Source: an uncultured Croceicoccus sp. (GTDB lineage Bacteria; Pseudomonadota; Alphaproteobacteria; Sphingomonadales; Sphingomonadaceae). Taken from it: DNA of 64,000 bases. The translations under genes were made by a program, and so were the position numbers. How positions within the stretch are numbered: the first letter of the stretch is position 1; each line of letters opens with the position of its first letter. Location: the NCBI RefSeq assembly GCF_947496385.1, contig NZ_CANMCP010000003.1:186001-250000 (forward strand). The letters run 5' to 3'. The notes under the pieces were generated by a model. That model was not told the origin of the DNA and ran no database searches. It saw only the letters and a program-made list of their open reading frames with translations. Positions 56,683 to 64,000 of the stretch are shown one piece after another.

Positions 56683-57500
56683 CGCAAACCCTTCCGCCCA
56701 TCCGCGAAACGATCGCGCGGCACGGTTTGTCGGCGAGCAAGGCGCTGGGTCAGAATTTCCTGCTCGACGAACAATTGCTCGACCGTATCGCGGCGATACC
56801 GGAAGATCTTGCCGGGCGCGACGTGCTGGAAATCGGGCCGGGGCCCGGCGGGCTGACGCGCGCGTTGTTGCGGGCGGGCGCGCAGGTCACGGCGATCGAG
56901 ATGGACCGCCGCTGCCTCCCCGCGCTTGCCGAGTTGCAGGATGCGTTTCCCGGACAACTCCGCGTGATCGAGGGCGATGCCATGGCCATCGACCCGGCGA
57001 CGCTCTTTCCCGGTCCCTATGCGATCTTGTCGAACCTGCCCTATAATGTCGGCACGGCGCTGTTCACGGGCTGGATGGGGCAGGAGGAGTGGCCGCCACA
57101 ATGGACCTCGCTCACCCTGATGTTTCAGCAGGAAGTGGCGCAGCGTATCGTCGCCGAACCGGGCACGGGTGCCTATGGCCGGTTGTCGGTGCTGGCCGGG
57201 TGGAGGGCGCGCGCGAAAATCGCGATGAAGGTGCACCGGAGCGCGTTTACCCCGCCGCCCAAGGTGATGAGCGCGATCGTCCACGTGACCCCCGCCGATG
57301 CGCCGCCGGGCGTGTCCATGCGCGTCCTCGCCCGCGTGACGGAGGCGGCCTTCGGCCAGCGGCGCAAGATGCTGCGCCAAAGCCTGAAGGGTGTGCCGGG
57401 CGCTTTGGCAGCGCTCGACACGCTTGCCATCGATGCGCAGCGGCGCGCCGAAACGCTCACCATCGCGGAATTCACCGCGATCGCGCGCGCGCTGTCGTGA
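56679..57500 (+). CDS. rsmA: 16S rRNA (adenine-1518/1519 N6) dimethyltransferase
   Basis: A 273-residue KsgA/RsmA: ALGQNFLLDEQLLDRI start motif, SAM motif EIGPGPGGLT and catalytic NLPYNV. It dimethylates two adenines near the 3' end of 16S rRNA. GTG 56679 overlaps the pdxA stop (GTGA); the frame is open further upstream only within pdxA. The surA-pdxA-rsmA order is conserved widely. Confidence 0.96.
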   Translation: MTQTLPPIRETIARHGLSASKALGQNFLLDEQLLDRIAAIPEDLAGRDVLEIGPGPGGLTRALLRAGAQVTAIEMDRRCLPALAELQDAFPGQLRVIEGDAMAIDPATLFPGPYAILSNLPYNVGTALFTGWMGQEEWPPQWTSLTLMFQQEVAQRIVAEPGTGAYGRLSVLAGWRARAKIAMKVHRSAFTPPPKVMSAIVHVTPADAPPGVSMRVLARVTEAAFGQRRKMLRQSLKGVPGALAALDTLAIDAQRRAETLTIAEFTAIARALS

Positions 57501-57587
57501 TGCACGCCATCCGCCCCTGATCCGGGCACGCGCCTGATTCAACCGCACTGGCCAATTCGCTCCGCGCGGCTTAGGAGTTGGTCGCAT

Positions 57588-58805
57588 ATGAAAGCAGCAT
57601 CACTCAATCCGACCGAAGCCGCGCTTCTGGACACCATCGACGCCTCCGCCATGCTGGACCGCACATTGGCGTGGAGCCGGATCAACACCGGCACCGCCAA
57701 TCTGGACGGCCTCGCGCACCAGGCGGACCTTCTCGCCGAGGCGTTTTCCCAATTGCCCGGCGAAGTCACGATGATCGAACCCGACCCCGTCACCGCCATC
57801 GCCCCCGACGGCCGTGAGGAAGAGGTGCAGCGCGGGCGCCACATGGTCCTCTCCGTCCGGCCCGATGCGGCGCGGCGCGTCCTCCTCACCGGACACATGG
57901 ACACGGTGTTTCCCGCCGATTCCGCGTTTCAGGATATTGCCGAACTGGAACCCGGCGTGCTCAACGGTCCCGGCCTCGCCGACATGAAGGGCGGGCTGTG
58001 CGTGATACTGGAAGCCTTGAAGGCGTTCGAAAGCAGCGCCGATGCGGGCCGGCTCGGCTATGACGTGATGATCAATTCGGACGAGGAAACGGGAAGCGCG
58101 GGGAGTGCCGCGCTCATCGACCGGCTCGCCCGGGGCAAGCACGCGGCGCTGACCTATGAACCGGCGACGCTTCCCGATGGCACGCTCGCGGGCGCGCGCG
58201 GCGGGTCCGGCAATTACAGCGTGACCGTCACCGGCAAGTCCGCCCATGCGGGCCGCAACCCCGGCGACGGGCGCAATGCCATCGTGGCGGCGGCGGAACT
58301 GGCCGTGCGGCTGAAGGAATTGCAGAACGCCGACATTCCCATCAATCCGGCGCGGATCGACGGCGGCGGGGCCAATAATGTGGTGCCCGACCTTGCCATA
58401 TTGCGTTTCAACATCCGGCCCAAGAGCCACGCTGCGGCGGAAAGCTTTACCCGCGCGCTCGACGGGATGATCGCGAATATCGCGCGTGCGCACGGCGTCA
58501 CCATGCAATTGCACGGCGGCATTTCGCGCCCGCCCAAGCCGGTCGACGAAGGGGCGGAAAAACTTTTCGCCCTGGTGCAGCGCACCGGCCGCGACCTTGG
58601 CCAGAAATTCGGCCGGAAGGATACAGGCGGCGTGTGCGACGGCAATAATATCGCGGCCTGCGGCGTGCCGGTGGTGGACACGATGGGCGTGCGCGGCGGC
58701 TCCATCCATTCGGCGGACGAATTCATGATCGTCGATTCGCTGGCGGAGCGTGCGGGTTTGTCGGCGCTGGTCCTGCACCGCATCGCCGCGGGGGAACTGG
58801 CATGA
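57588..58805 (+). CDS. M20 family metallo-hydrolase in the ast operon
   Basis: A 405-residue M20 peptidase/deacylase (ArgE/DapE/CPG2 kind). Metal ligands appear as HMDTVF, D in GPGLADMKGG, the catalytic DEETGS pair and the C-terminal HSADEFM; a dimerisation domain (about 210-320) contains the GKSAHAGRNPGDGRNA segment. TAGGAG precedes ATG 57588 by 10 bases. It is coupled to astA by a 4-bp ATGA overlap. By position it could supply succinylglutamate desuccinylase activity instead of AstE; this is inference. Confidence 0.9.
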   Translation: MKAASLNPTEAALLDTIDASAMLDRTLAWSRINTGTANLDGLAHQADLLAEAFSQLPGEVTMIEPDPVTAIAPDGREEEVQRGRHMVLSVRPDAARRVLLTGHMDTVFPADSAFQDIAELEPGVLNGPGLADMKGGLCVILEALKAFESSADAGRLGYDVMINSDEETGSAGSAALIDRLARGKHAALTYEPATLPDGTLAGARGGSGNYSVTVTGKSAHAGRNPGDGRNAIVAAAELAVRLKELQNADIPINPARIDGGGANNVVPDLAILRFNIRPKSHAAAESFTRALDGMIANIARAHGVTMQLHGGISRPPKPVDEGAEKLFALVQRTGRDLGQKFGRKDTGGVCDGNNIAACGVPVVDTMGVRGGSIHSADEFMIVDSLAERAGLSALVLHRIAAGELA

Positions 58806-59815
58806 GCTATCTCATCCGGCCCGCGCGCACCGACGATCTGGAGCATCTCTATGAAATGGCGAAGCTGACGGGCGGCGGGTTCACCAACCTGCCGCCGCAT
58901 CGCGACGCATTGATGAAGAAGCTGTCCCGTTCGGCGGAGGCGACGGGCCGCGCGGCGACGGGCGTCGGCGACGATCTGTTCGTCATGGTGCTGGAGGATA
59001 GCGAGGACAACGCGGTGCGCGGCACCTGCCAGATTTTCAGCAGCATCGGCGGCGATCTCCCCTTCTATTCCTACCGCATCACGAGCCAGACGCAGCACAG
59101 CCGCGAGCTCGACCGGACCTTCCGCAACGAGACGCTGCAACTCGTCACCGATCTCGAAGGGGCGAGCGAGGTCGGCGGGCTGTTCCTCCATCCCAATGCG
59201 CGCGCGGGCGGGCTGGGCATGTTGCTGGCGCGCAGCCGGTACCTGTTCATTGCCATGCACCGTGACCGGTTCGGGGAACGCCTGCTCGCCGAATTGCGCG
59301 GTATCGTCGGGGCGCAGGGCAATTCCCCGTTCTGGGACGGGGTCGCCGGGCGGTTCTTCGGCATGAGCTTTCGCGAGGCGGACGAGTTCAATGCGGTGCA
59401 CGGCAACCAGTTCATCGCCGACCTGTTTCCCCGCCATCCCATCTATGTCTCGATGATTTCGGACAGCGCGCGCGAGGCGATCGGCGTGCCGCACGAAACC
59501 GGGCGCCCGGCGATGCGCATGCTCGAAAACGAGGGGTTCGCGGCGGAAGGCTATGTCGACATCTTCGACGGCGGGCCGACCATGACGGCGCGCACGGATA
59601 ATGTCCGCACGATCGCGGACGCACACGCCGCCCCCCTGCTCGACGCCGATGGCGCGGACGGGGAACGCGCGCTGATCGCGACGGGAAGGCTTGGCGATTT
59701 TCGGTGCTGCTATGGCCATCGCAAGGTGGAGGAGGACGGCGTCGCCATCGATGCGGAGGCGAAGCGCCTGCTGAACGTGACAACCGGCGACGAAATCTGG
59801 AGCGTGGCGCGATGA
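58802..59815 (+). CDS. astA: Arginine N-succinyltransferase
   Basis: A 337-residue AstA: IRPARTDDLEHLYEMAKLTGGGFTNLP start, GGLFLHPNARAGGLGMLLARSRYLF and HPIYVSMISDSAREAIG. It transfers succinyl-CoA to arginine, first step of the AST pathway. ATG 58802 overlaps the M20 gene stop; astB overlaps its own stop (both ATGA), so the three are tightly coupled. Confidence 0.96.
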   Translation: MSYLIRPARTDDLEHLYEMAKLTGGGFTNLPPHRDALMKKLSRSAEATGRAATGVGDDLFVMVLEDSEDNAVRGTCQIFSSIGGDLPFYSYRITSQTQHSRELDRTFRNETLQLVTDLEGASEVGGLFLHPNARAGGLGMLLARSRYLFIAMHRDRFGERLLAELRGIVGAQGNSPFWDGVAGRFFGMSFREADEFNAVHGNQFIADLFPRHPIYVSMISDSAREAIGVPHETGRPAMRMLENEGFAAEGYVDIFDGGPTMTARTDNVRTIADAHAAPLLDADGADGERALIATGRLGDFRCCYGHRKVEEDGVAIDAEAKRLLNVTTGDEIWSVAR

Positions 59816-61065
59816 GCATTCGGGAGATCAATTTCGACGGCATCGTCGGCCCCTCGCACAATTATGCGGGGCTGAGCCTCGGCAATCTGGCCGCGACCCG
59901 GCACAAGGGCGATGTCTCGCACCCGCGCGCCGCCGCGTTGCAGGGCGTGGCGAAAATGCGGCACAACATGGCGCTGGGCCTGGCGCAGGGGTTTTTCCTG
60001 CCCCTGCCCCGCCCCAACCGTGCGTTTCCCGCCGCGATGGGGGTTACGGAGGGGCGCGATTTCGACCCGGCGCTGCTCGCCTCCGCATGGTCGGCGTCGT
60101 CCATGTGGACCGCCAATGCCGCAACGGTTTCGCCCGCGCCCGATACCGCGGACGGACGCTGTCACCTGACCGTCGCCAATCTCGTCACCATGGCGCATCG
60201 CTCGATCGAATGGCCCGACACCTTGCGGCAATTGCGGCTTGCCTTTGCCGACGATCATTTCGCGGTGCATGGGCCGGTGCCCGCCACCTATGGCGACGAG
60301 GGCGCGGCCAATCACATGCGGATGGGCACCGGCCATGCCGATCGCGCGCTCGAAATCTTCGTCTATGGGCGTCAGGGTGGCCGCTTTCCCGCGCGGCAGC
60401 ATGAACAGGCGAGCCACGCCGTCGCCCGATTGCACGGCCTTTCCCCCGAACGCACCTTGTTCGTCGAACAGGCGCCCGAGGCGATCGAGGCCGGCGCGTT
60501 CCACAACGATGTCGTCGCGGTGGCCAATGAAACCGTGCTGTTCGCGCATGAACAGGCCTTCGCCGATCCCGAAGGCACCTATGACGCGATCCGCGCCATC
60601 CTGCCGGCCGCGCAATTCGTCATCGTCCCCGCCAGCGCCGTCAGCCTCGAAAAGGCGGTGGCGAGCTATCTCTTTAACGCGCAGCTCGTCACGCTTCCCG
60701 AAGGGGGCATGGCCTTGATCGTACCGCTCGAAACCTGGGAGGATCCGGAGGTGCGACAATGGCTCGACACGGTGCTGGCGGGCAATGGCCCGATCCGGCA
60801 GGTCTTGCCCGTGGACGTGCGCCAATCGATGGCCAATGGCGGCGGTCCGGCGTGCCTGCGCCTGCGCGTAGCGTGCGATCCCGCCCATGTCGATCCGCGC
60901 TTTCTGCTGAACGAGGAGAAGGCCGCGCGAATCGAATCGGTCATTGCCGAACACTGGCCTGAAACCATCGCGCCAGACCGGCTGGGCGATGATGCGCTGG
61001 CGCAAACCGTTGAAACGGCACGAAATGCGCTTCTGACCGCGCTCGATATCGAGGAGCTTGGTTAA
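59812..61065 (+). CDS. astB: N-succinylarginine dihydrolase
   Basis: A 417-residue AstB of the amidinotransferase-like fold: VGPSHNYAGLSLGNLAA, catalytic histidine in GAFHNDVVAVANE, and catalytic cysteine in GGPACLRLRV. It converts succinylarginine to succinylornithine, CO2 and ammonia. ATG 59812 overlaps the astA stop. astC and astD are not in this window. Confidence 0.96.
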   Translation: MSIREINFDGIVGPSHNYAGLSLGNLAATRHKGDVSHPRAAALQGVAKMRHNMALGLAQGFFLPLPRPNRAFPAAMGVTEGRDFDPALLASAWSASSMWTANAATVSPAPDTADGRCHLTVANLVTMAHRSIEWPDTLRQLRLAFADDHFAVHGPVPATYGDEGAANHMRMGTGHADRALEIFVYGRQGGRFPARQHEQASHAVARLHGLSPERTLFVEQAPEAIEAGAFHNDVVAVANETVLFAHEQAFADPEGTYDAIRAILPAAQFVIVPASAVSLEKAVASYLFNAQLVTLPEGGMALIVPLETWEDPEVRQWLDTVLAGNGPIRQVLPVDVRQSMANGGGPACLRLRVACDPAHVDPRFLLNEEKAARIESVIAEHWPETIAPDRLGDDALAQTVETARNALLTALDIEELG

Positions 61066-61202
61066 CAGCTTGTCAACGCCGGTGGGCCGCCTATCCTTTC
61101 GCATATTCTACGGCGAAAGGGTGATCGGGAATCGGCAAGCTACGGGACAGGCTGAGGAAAGTCGGCAGGCTTTTCGTCATCAAGACGCGGTTCGAGGCGT
61201 CG

Positions 61203-61415
61203 ATGGTGATCTACGCCCTCGCGCTCGGCGCGGCGGAGCGTGGTTCGGCCTATCTCGTCGAATATCCCGGCTGGGGCGGACGGCTGCTGTTCCTCGCCTG
61301 CACGGGTTCGGTGTTCATGGCGGGGGTGAAGCTGTTCGATTGCCTCGCGCATGAGGCCGCGGCCCGGGCGGCGGAGGCCGACCAGGCGGACGAAAGCACG
61401 ACGATGCAGGAATAA
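61203..61415 (+). CDS. Small membrane-associated protein, N-terminus uncertain
   Basis: At least 70 residues from ATG 61203, with one hydrophobic span (LLFLACTGSVFMAGVKLF) and an acidic tail. The same frame is open upstream to TGA 61122-61124, and its translation (KLRDRLRKVGRLFVIKTRFEAS) is basic, amphipathic and continuous with the protein, so the true start may be a rare codon (ATC 61131, CTG 61152) or the frame could have lost its ATG. The stop directly abuts the 3' end of the tmRNA gene on the other strand. Not recognised beyond this. Confidence 0.7.
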   Translation: MVIYALALGAAERGSAYLVEYPGWGGRLLFLACTGSVFMAGVKLFDCLAHEAAARAAEADQADESTTMQE

Positions 61416-61417
61416 GG

Positions 61418-61760
61418 TGGGGGTTTCTGTTGCTAGCTACCCCCGGAGCCCCGGAATCCACTTCTGTTGCCCGGTGGGTCCAACCGCGCTTTAGCTTTGT
61501 AAATTCAGGCCGTTAGGCCGTCACATTACGCGGCGAGAGCGAGTGCTTCGTTATCGTTGGCACTTGTGTGTTTTGAACAGTTTTACGGGTTACTCAGCCC
61601 GGGCAAAAATAATGTCTTTCAACACACGTCGATCCTGGTTCGGCCCCGTCATGCACCCCATCGAAACGGGGTATATGGTGGAGCCGCCGGGTACTGCCCC
61701 CGGGTCCGCTGTGCCTATTGCACATCACAATTTATCGCCATAGCCGGTCGAAACCGGCAC
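61418..61760 (-). ncRNA. ssrA: Transfer-messenger RNA, two-piece permuted alphaproteobacterial form
   Basis: On the minus strand the acceptor piece (about 61676-61760) comes first and ends GGCTCCACCA, with T-arm CCGGG-GGCAGTA-CCCGG. A 28-base spacer (61648-61675) holding a hairpin follows. Then the coding piece begins GGGGCCG at 61647, which pairs with CGGCTCC to form the acceptor stem. It contains the tag reading frame (61526-61561) and ends near 61418. This order is the circular permutation known in alphaproteobacteria; the mature RNA is two separate pieces. It rescues stalled ribosomes and tags proteins for proteolysis. The ends are approximate. Confidence 0.93.
61526..61561 (-). other. 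tmRNA tag reading frame
   Basis: GCC AAC GAT AAC GAA GCA, then codons for L-A-L-A-A and TAA, encoding ANDNEALALAA. The resume codon is GCC 61561-61559. The terminal LAA is the usual ClpXP degradation signal. Confidence 0.93.
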
Positions 61761-61765
61761 TTCCC

Positions 61766-61793
61766 CATATAGGGCATCGGCGCGCAATGTGAA
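61766..61793 (-). promoter_or_regulatory. Promoter of the tmRNA gene
   Basis: On the minus strand: -35 TTCACA (61793-61788), 16-bp spacer, -10 TATATG (61771-61766), followed about 6 bases later by the predicted 5' end of the acceptor piece. This is near sigma70 consensus. It lies just behind the mscL stop. Confidence 0.65.
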
Positions 61794-61804
61794 GGGGAAG
61801 ACGG

Positions 61805-62272
61805 TCAGGTGGCGTCGCGATTTTTCAACGCATCCCGAATTTCCTTGAGCACGTCGAGCTGCGAATCGGTGGGCGCCTTGTTCGTGTCGGAGGTCGAATC
61901 GGCGGCTTTCTTCTCCTCCTCGATCGCGTCGAGCGCGCGATTGACCGATTTCACGAGCAGGAACAGCGCCGCCGCGATCACCAGGAAATTGACCACCTGC
62001 GTCGCGAGATCGCCATAGCCGAGCATCGGCACGCCCGCTTCCTTGAGCGCGGCATAATTGTCGGGCGCGCCGCTATATCCTTCGGGGATCGGGCCGAGCC
62101 GCAGGAAATGGTTGGAAAAATCGATCGTCCCGAAAATCGCGCCGATGATCGGCATGATGATGCTCTCGGTAAGCGAGGTCACGATTTTGCCGAACGCCGC
62201 GCCGATCACGACGCCCACCGCGAGGTCGAGCACGTTGCCGCGCGCGATGAATTTCTTGAACTCGTTGAACAC
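61805..62272 (-). CDS. mscL: Large-conductance mechanosensitive channel
   Basis: A 155-residue MscL: FNEFKKFIARGNVLDLAVGVVIGAAFGKIVTSL (N-terminal helix and TM1), a periplasmic loop of moderate length (about 55-95) and TM2 (TQVVNFLVIAAALFLLVKSVN), acidic C-terminal helix. GTG 62272 (FNEFKKF next) is preferred because GGGGGA lies 7 bases upstream. It opens under extreme membrane tension. Confidence 0.95.
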   Translation of the reverse strand: MFNEFKKFIARGNVLDLAVGVVIGAAFGKIVTSLTESIIMPIIGAIFGTIDFSNHFLRLGPIPEGYSGAPDNYAALKEAGVPMLGYGDLATQVVNFLVIAAALFLLVKSVNRALDAIEEEKKAADSTSDTNKAPTDSQLDVLKEIRDALKNRDAT

Positions 62273-62458
62273 CGATGTCCCCCGTATGCCGGCGTTCCGC
62301 ACGCCCGTCTGGTCGAAACGACCATGTGGCATGGCCCCGCGAGCCATGCAATCCGGGGCGAAAACCATTGCGTGCGCGCACAGCCGCCTTATATTGGCAA
62401 TACACCTGCCGCGCCGGTTTTTCGGGCGGCGGATTTTATTGCAAGGAATCTTTCGTCA

Positions 62459-63133
62459 ATGCCTGTTCTGCGCAGCTTTCGCATCGCCGTGGCCGGTCTT
62501 CTCGCGCTCGGCCTTTCCGCGTGCGGCATCAATTCCGTCCCCACGGCGGAGGAAAACGCCAAGGCGCGCTGGGCCGACGTGCAAAGCGCGTATCAGCGCC
62601 GCGCCGATCTCGTTCCCAATCTGGTCGCGACGGTCCGCGCCGCCGCGCAGTCGGAGACGCAGATCCTGACCAATGTAACGGAGGCGCGCGCCCGCGCGAC
62701 CGGCATCACCGTCACGACCGACGACCTGTCCGACCCCGCGGAATTCCAACGGTTTCAACAGGCACAGAATCAGCTGACGCAGGCCTTGGGCCAGCTGCGC
62801 ACGGTGGTCGAAAACTACCCCCAGCTGCAGAGCCAGGGCCGGTTCGCCGATCTGATGGTTTCGCTCGAAAGCAGCGAGAACCGCATCGACACCGCCCGCA
62901 CGCGCTATAACGACGCGGTGCAGGAATATAACACCGAGATCCGCACTTTCCCCTCCGTCATCGGGGCGAAGATCATTCACGGCGCCGAACCGATGCAGGC
63001 GTTCACCGCCGAACCGTCGGCGCAGACGGCGCCCGATGTCGATTTCGGCAACATGGGCGCGCCCGGCATGGCACCCGGTGCCGCCCCCGCCAACGACAAC
63101 AGCACGCAGGCGTCCGCAGCGGCGGCGAATTGA
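62459..63133 (+). CDS. LemA family protein
   Basis: A 224-residue lipoprotein candidate (lipobox LSAC-G about residue 22) with the long helical LemA domain (RWADVQSAYQRRADLVPNLVATVRAAAQSE, ending YNTEIRTFPS). A low-complexity tail rich in Ala, Gly and Pro follows. Function unknown; LemA genes commonly lie beside a TPM-domain gene, as here. AAGGA precedes ATG 62459. Confidence 0.93.
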   Translation: MPVLRSFRIAVAGLLALGLSACGINSVPTAEENAKARWADVQSAYQRRADLVPNLVATVRAAAQSETQILTNVTEARARATGITVTTDDLSDPAEFQRFQQAQNQLTQALGQLRTVVENYPQLQSQGRFADLMVSLESSENRIDTARTRYNDAVQEYNTEIRTFPSVIGAKIIHGAEPMQAFTAEPSAQTAPDVDFGNMGAPGMAPGAAPANDNSTQASAAAAN

Positions 63134-63165
63134 CCGCCCGCCTTTCCTTGCCCGCGGGTTTGCCC

Positions 63166-64000
63166 ATGCGGTTTGTTCTCGCCCTGCTGCTCGCCGTTGT
63201 GGCGATGGTTGCCGGACCCGCCGGGGCGCAGGATTATCCCGCCCGCCCCGATGGCCCGGTGCTGGACGCGGCGAATGTCCTCCCCACCGCGGAAGAGGCG
63301 GCGCTCGACCGGAGGCTGCGGCGTTACAACCGTGAAACCGGCAATGCGGTTATCGTCGCCACGGTGCAGAGCCTCGATGGCGAGGAACCCTTCGCCTATG
63401 CGCAGGGGCTGGCCGAGACATGGGGCATCGGCGGCGAGGAAACGGAGCAGGGCGTGCTGATGCTCGTCGCGCCGAACGAACGCGAGGTGTTCATCACCAC
63501 ATCGCGCGGGGTGCAGACGCGGCTGACCGATATTTCGACAGGGCGCATCGTGCGCAATGTCGTCCTTCCCGCCTTTCGCGAAGGGGACCTGCCCGGCGGG
63601 ATCGCCGCGGGCGTCGACGCGATCATCGAACGGCTGAACATGGAGCCGGCGCAGGCCGAAGCCATCGCGGAGGCCGAGGCCGCCGCCGCGGCGCAGGAGG
63701 ACGAGGTCGACGCGGGCACCATCGGCGGCGCGATTTTCTGGGTCGTGATGATCGTGGCCTTCATGTTCATGTTCGGGCGCGGCGGGGGTCGCGGGCGGCG
63801 CGGCCGGCGGCGGCGTTACGGCGCGGGCAATGCGGTCGCCGACGTGATCCTGTGGTCCGCCATCGGCAATGCGGTAGGCGGCGGCCATGATCGTGGCGGC
63901 GGCTTTGGCGGGGGCGGCTTCGGCGGCGGCGATGGCGGTTTTGGCGGCGGCTTCGGCGGTTTCGGCGGCGGGGGTGGCGGCTTTAACGGCGGCGGCGCCG
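63166..64000 (+). CDS. TPM-domain (YgcG-like) protein, 3' partial
   Basis: Open to the window end. Signal peptide (MRFVLALLL...GAQ), TPM fold (about 30-160; WGIGGEETEQGVLMLVAPNERE, TTSRGVQTRLTD), one membrane span (about 185-205), an arginine-rich segment and a glycine-rich tail continuing to base 64000. ATG 63166 starts 33 bp after lemA; TTG at 63130 is an alternative. It is the usual LemA partner. Confidence 0.88.
   Translation, partial: MRFVLALLLAVVAMVAGPAGAQDYPARPDGPVLDAANVLPTAEEAALDRRLRRYNRETGNAVIVATVQSLDGEEPFAYAQGLAETWGIGGEETEQGVLMLVAPNEREVFITTSRGVQTRLTDISTGRIVRNVVLPAFREGDLPGGIAAGVDAIIERLNMEPAQAEAIAEAEAAAAAQEDEVDAGTIGGAIFWVVMIVAFMFMFGRGGGRGRRGRRRRYGAGNAVADVILWSAIGNAVGGGHDRGGGFGGGGFGGGDGGFGGGFGGFGGGGGGFNGGGA

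Noticed and set aside
61416-61445. GGGGGT/ACCCCC stem at the 3' end of the tmRNA gene as a terminator
   Set aside because: No U tract follows on the minus strand; the stem is more likely part of the tmRNA structure.

Overview
The window is ordinary chromosomal DNA from a high-GC alphaproteobacterium, most likely a sphingomonad of the Erythrobacteraceae/Sphingomonadaceae type. The best evidence is a circularly permuted two-piece tmRNA gene whose tag reads ANDNEALALAA. A CrtW-type carotenoid ketolase, an HWE-type histidine kinase and the gene arrangements around glmU-glmS, surA-pdxA-rsmA and astA-astB agree with this. Coding density is very high, with many 1-4 bp ATGA or TGATG overlaps between co-directional genes. 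I found no insertion sequence, prophage, CRISPR array, tRNA or rRNA.

Layout. 1-5,754: 3' part of a fused hydantoinase/oxoprolinase, a PAP2 phosphatase, a CNT nucleoside transporter and a 2OG-Fe(II) oxygenase. 5,795-12,074 (minus): a Crp/Fnr regulator, a giant CheB-CheR-PAS-GAF-PAS-HWE kinase-receiver hybrid and a stand-alone CheB-like esterase. 12,194-14,520 (minus): an osmoprotectant ABC importer whose permease and binding protein are fused. 14,919-19,862 (minus): an EthA-like Baeyer-Villiger monooxygenase, SDR, alpha/beta hydrolase and acyl-CoA ligase, a plausible route from alcohol or ketone to acyl-CoA. 20,034-25,759: OYE-type flavin oxidoreductase, LysR regulator, glutathione-dependent formaldehyde detoxification genes and crtW. 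25,799-28,812: a second Crp/Fnr regulator coupled to a secreted DUF305/LVIVD protein. 28,936-32,950: lipoprotein esterase, MscS channel, SDR and Dps. 33,056-38,498: glmU-glmS diverging from an OmpR/EnvZ-type two-component system. 38,617-42,750: carbonic anhydrase, phosphoglycolate phosphatase, a phosphate-selective porin behind a strong Pho-box candidate, DUF2794 and cysE. 42,794-49,039: hda, a DUF2066-like gene, purM, perM, purN and a sulfotransferase. 49,100-51,535 (minus): pepA, holC, ndk. 51,658-57,500: lptD, surA, pdxA, rsmA. 57,588-61,065: M20 hydrolase, astA, astB. 61,203-64,000: a small membrane protein, tmRNA, mscL, lemA and a TPM-domain protein cut by the window end.

Working together: envelope biogenesis (lptD/surA, glmU/glmS, pdxA/rsmA), purine synthesis with DnaA control (purM, purN, hda), arginine catabolism (astA/astB), osmotic stress (opu-type importer, MscS, MscL) and formaldehyde detoxification are the clear modules. 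No fully novel system stands out. The items most worth a second look are the triple 11-bp Pho box, the mymA-like ketone/alcohol operon, the paired Crp paralogs (one coupled to a CheB/CheR-kinase, the other to a DUF305/LVIVD protein), the FNR-like palindrome and the M20 hydrolase in the AstE position. Protein functions are assigned from recognised motifs and family memory, not from a database search.
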